Source: Rhynchopus euleeides (lineage: Eukaryota > Euglenozoa > Diplonemea > Diplonemida > Diplonemidae). Taken from it: a stretch of DNA of 64,000 nt. The stretch is from the NCBI GenBank assembly GCA_963210315.1, contig OY723321.1:682001-746000 (forward strand), read 5' to 3'. This document shows, piece by piece, positions 63,484 to 64,000 of this stretch. The position numbers and the translations under genes were made by a program. The notes beneath the pieces were generated by a model. The model was not told the origin of the DNA. It made no database searches and was given only the letters and a program-made list of their open reading frames with translations. Within the stretch, counting starts at the first letter, position 1; each line of letters starts with the position of its first letter.

Positions 63484-64000
63484 ACTGGCTGAGATCCAGC
63501 CAGGTGCGGTGACGGGACACCGCAGAGTCTCAGTTTTTCAGTAGAGTGTGTCATACGGTGGAGCAGCAGGCAGGAACAGACACTGGCGCGGCCCCCCCTC
63601 CCCCCACCCCACCCCCACCCCCCTTCCCCCCCCCCCCCCCCCCCGACGCGCCCGTGCCAAGCAGCTAGTCATTGAATGGGTACACCCCCCACCCTTGACA
63701 CAAGAAATCACGACACGTCGGCCAGGGCAGATCACGGCGACTGACTCTACGGCATAGTCTTCCGAGCCGTGCTGCCCTGCAAGGGGAGGGTGTAGCAGGA
63801 CCACAGCAGGGTCTACCTTACCTCTCCCTTTGTCAGTTTTTTCCTCCCCCCCCCACCTTCATTTTTTCGCTTTTCTGAGCCGTCAATTCCACCACATCGA
63901 TCATGGCGATATCACCGCCTCCTTTTTGATTCGGGAGGAGGAGGGGGGGGGTGTGTGCGGTTGCACCTGCACCTCCTCTGTTTGGTTTCCCCTCTTTTCT
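63484..64000. other. Terminal intergenic region
   Basis: No gene supported. C-rich tract at 63590-63644 including a long C-run; another near 63847-63854. The window ends without the start of a further gene. Confidence 0.5.

Noticed and set aside
1..64000. tRNA genes, rRNA genes, CRISPR arrays and bacterial operon signals
   Set aside because: I saw no convincing tRNA cloverleaf with a GGTTCRANNCC arm, no rRNA and no regularly spaced repeats of CRISPR type; the window is eukaryotic nuclear DNA. A tRNAscan-SE run would be needed to exclude tRNAs fully.

Overview
This is a nuclear window from an intron-rich, GC-rich single-celled eukaryote. The genes are eukaryotic: ribosomal proteins P1, uL30/L7 and eL6, a nuclear-envelope CTD-type phosphatase, an SLC9-type Na+/H+ exchanger, a PEX19-like protein and an FHIP-like protein. 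I could phase 31 introns; 29 begin GTAT and 24 begin GTATG, and most end in a C-rich tract followed by ACAG or CAG. All 15 host genes lie on the + strand; the coding relics of mobile DNA with a clear reading are mostly on the - strand. One-way gene order, C-rich tracts ending in AG just before several start codons, a PEX19-like protein without a CaaX box and Sfi1-like repeat arrays would fit a euglenozoan of diplonemid type. The strict GTATG donor would also fit a fornicate metamonad. I cannot settle the species.

Layout, left to right. 1-1521: upstream DNA with C/T-rich tracts. 1522-15210: one SAM-domain gene of at least five exons whose introns of 3.7, 4.8 and 1.8 kb hold a palindromic MITE, degraded mobile-element pieces and a triplicated unit that looks like box C/D snoRNAs. 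18100-24374: ribosomal P1, an APH/EcKinase-like probable pseudokinase and an FHIP-like gene. 27435-35412: two 1.9 kb copies of a unit encoding the same secreted 28-cysteine protein, plus a promoter-only third copy, flanking a membrane-anchored coiled-coil protein gene. 35695-41357: Na+/H+ exchanger, CTDNEP1/Dullard-like phosphatase and a DUF1295/ICMT-like membrane enzyme. 43210-50581: PEX19-like gene whose 5.5 kb last intron contains a two-gene mobile element with odd ends, a nested fold-back element and a hAT transposase fragment. 51076-51928: a short hAT element with a perfect 8-bp target duplication. 52897-63483: ribosomal uL30/L7, a 1788-residue coiled-coil/Sfi1-repeat protein and two tandem eL6 genes.

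The genes do not form one pathway. They are housekeeping (translation, membrane, traffic, cytoskeleton) genes, with mobile DNA gathered in the few very large introns and in intergenic gaps. The most unusual object is the 45021-48753 element: its terminal arms are inverted repeats, but an identical 25-bp core inside each arm is in direct orientation, and neither of its two proteins resembles a transposase I know.
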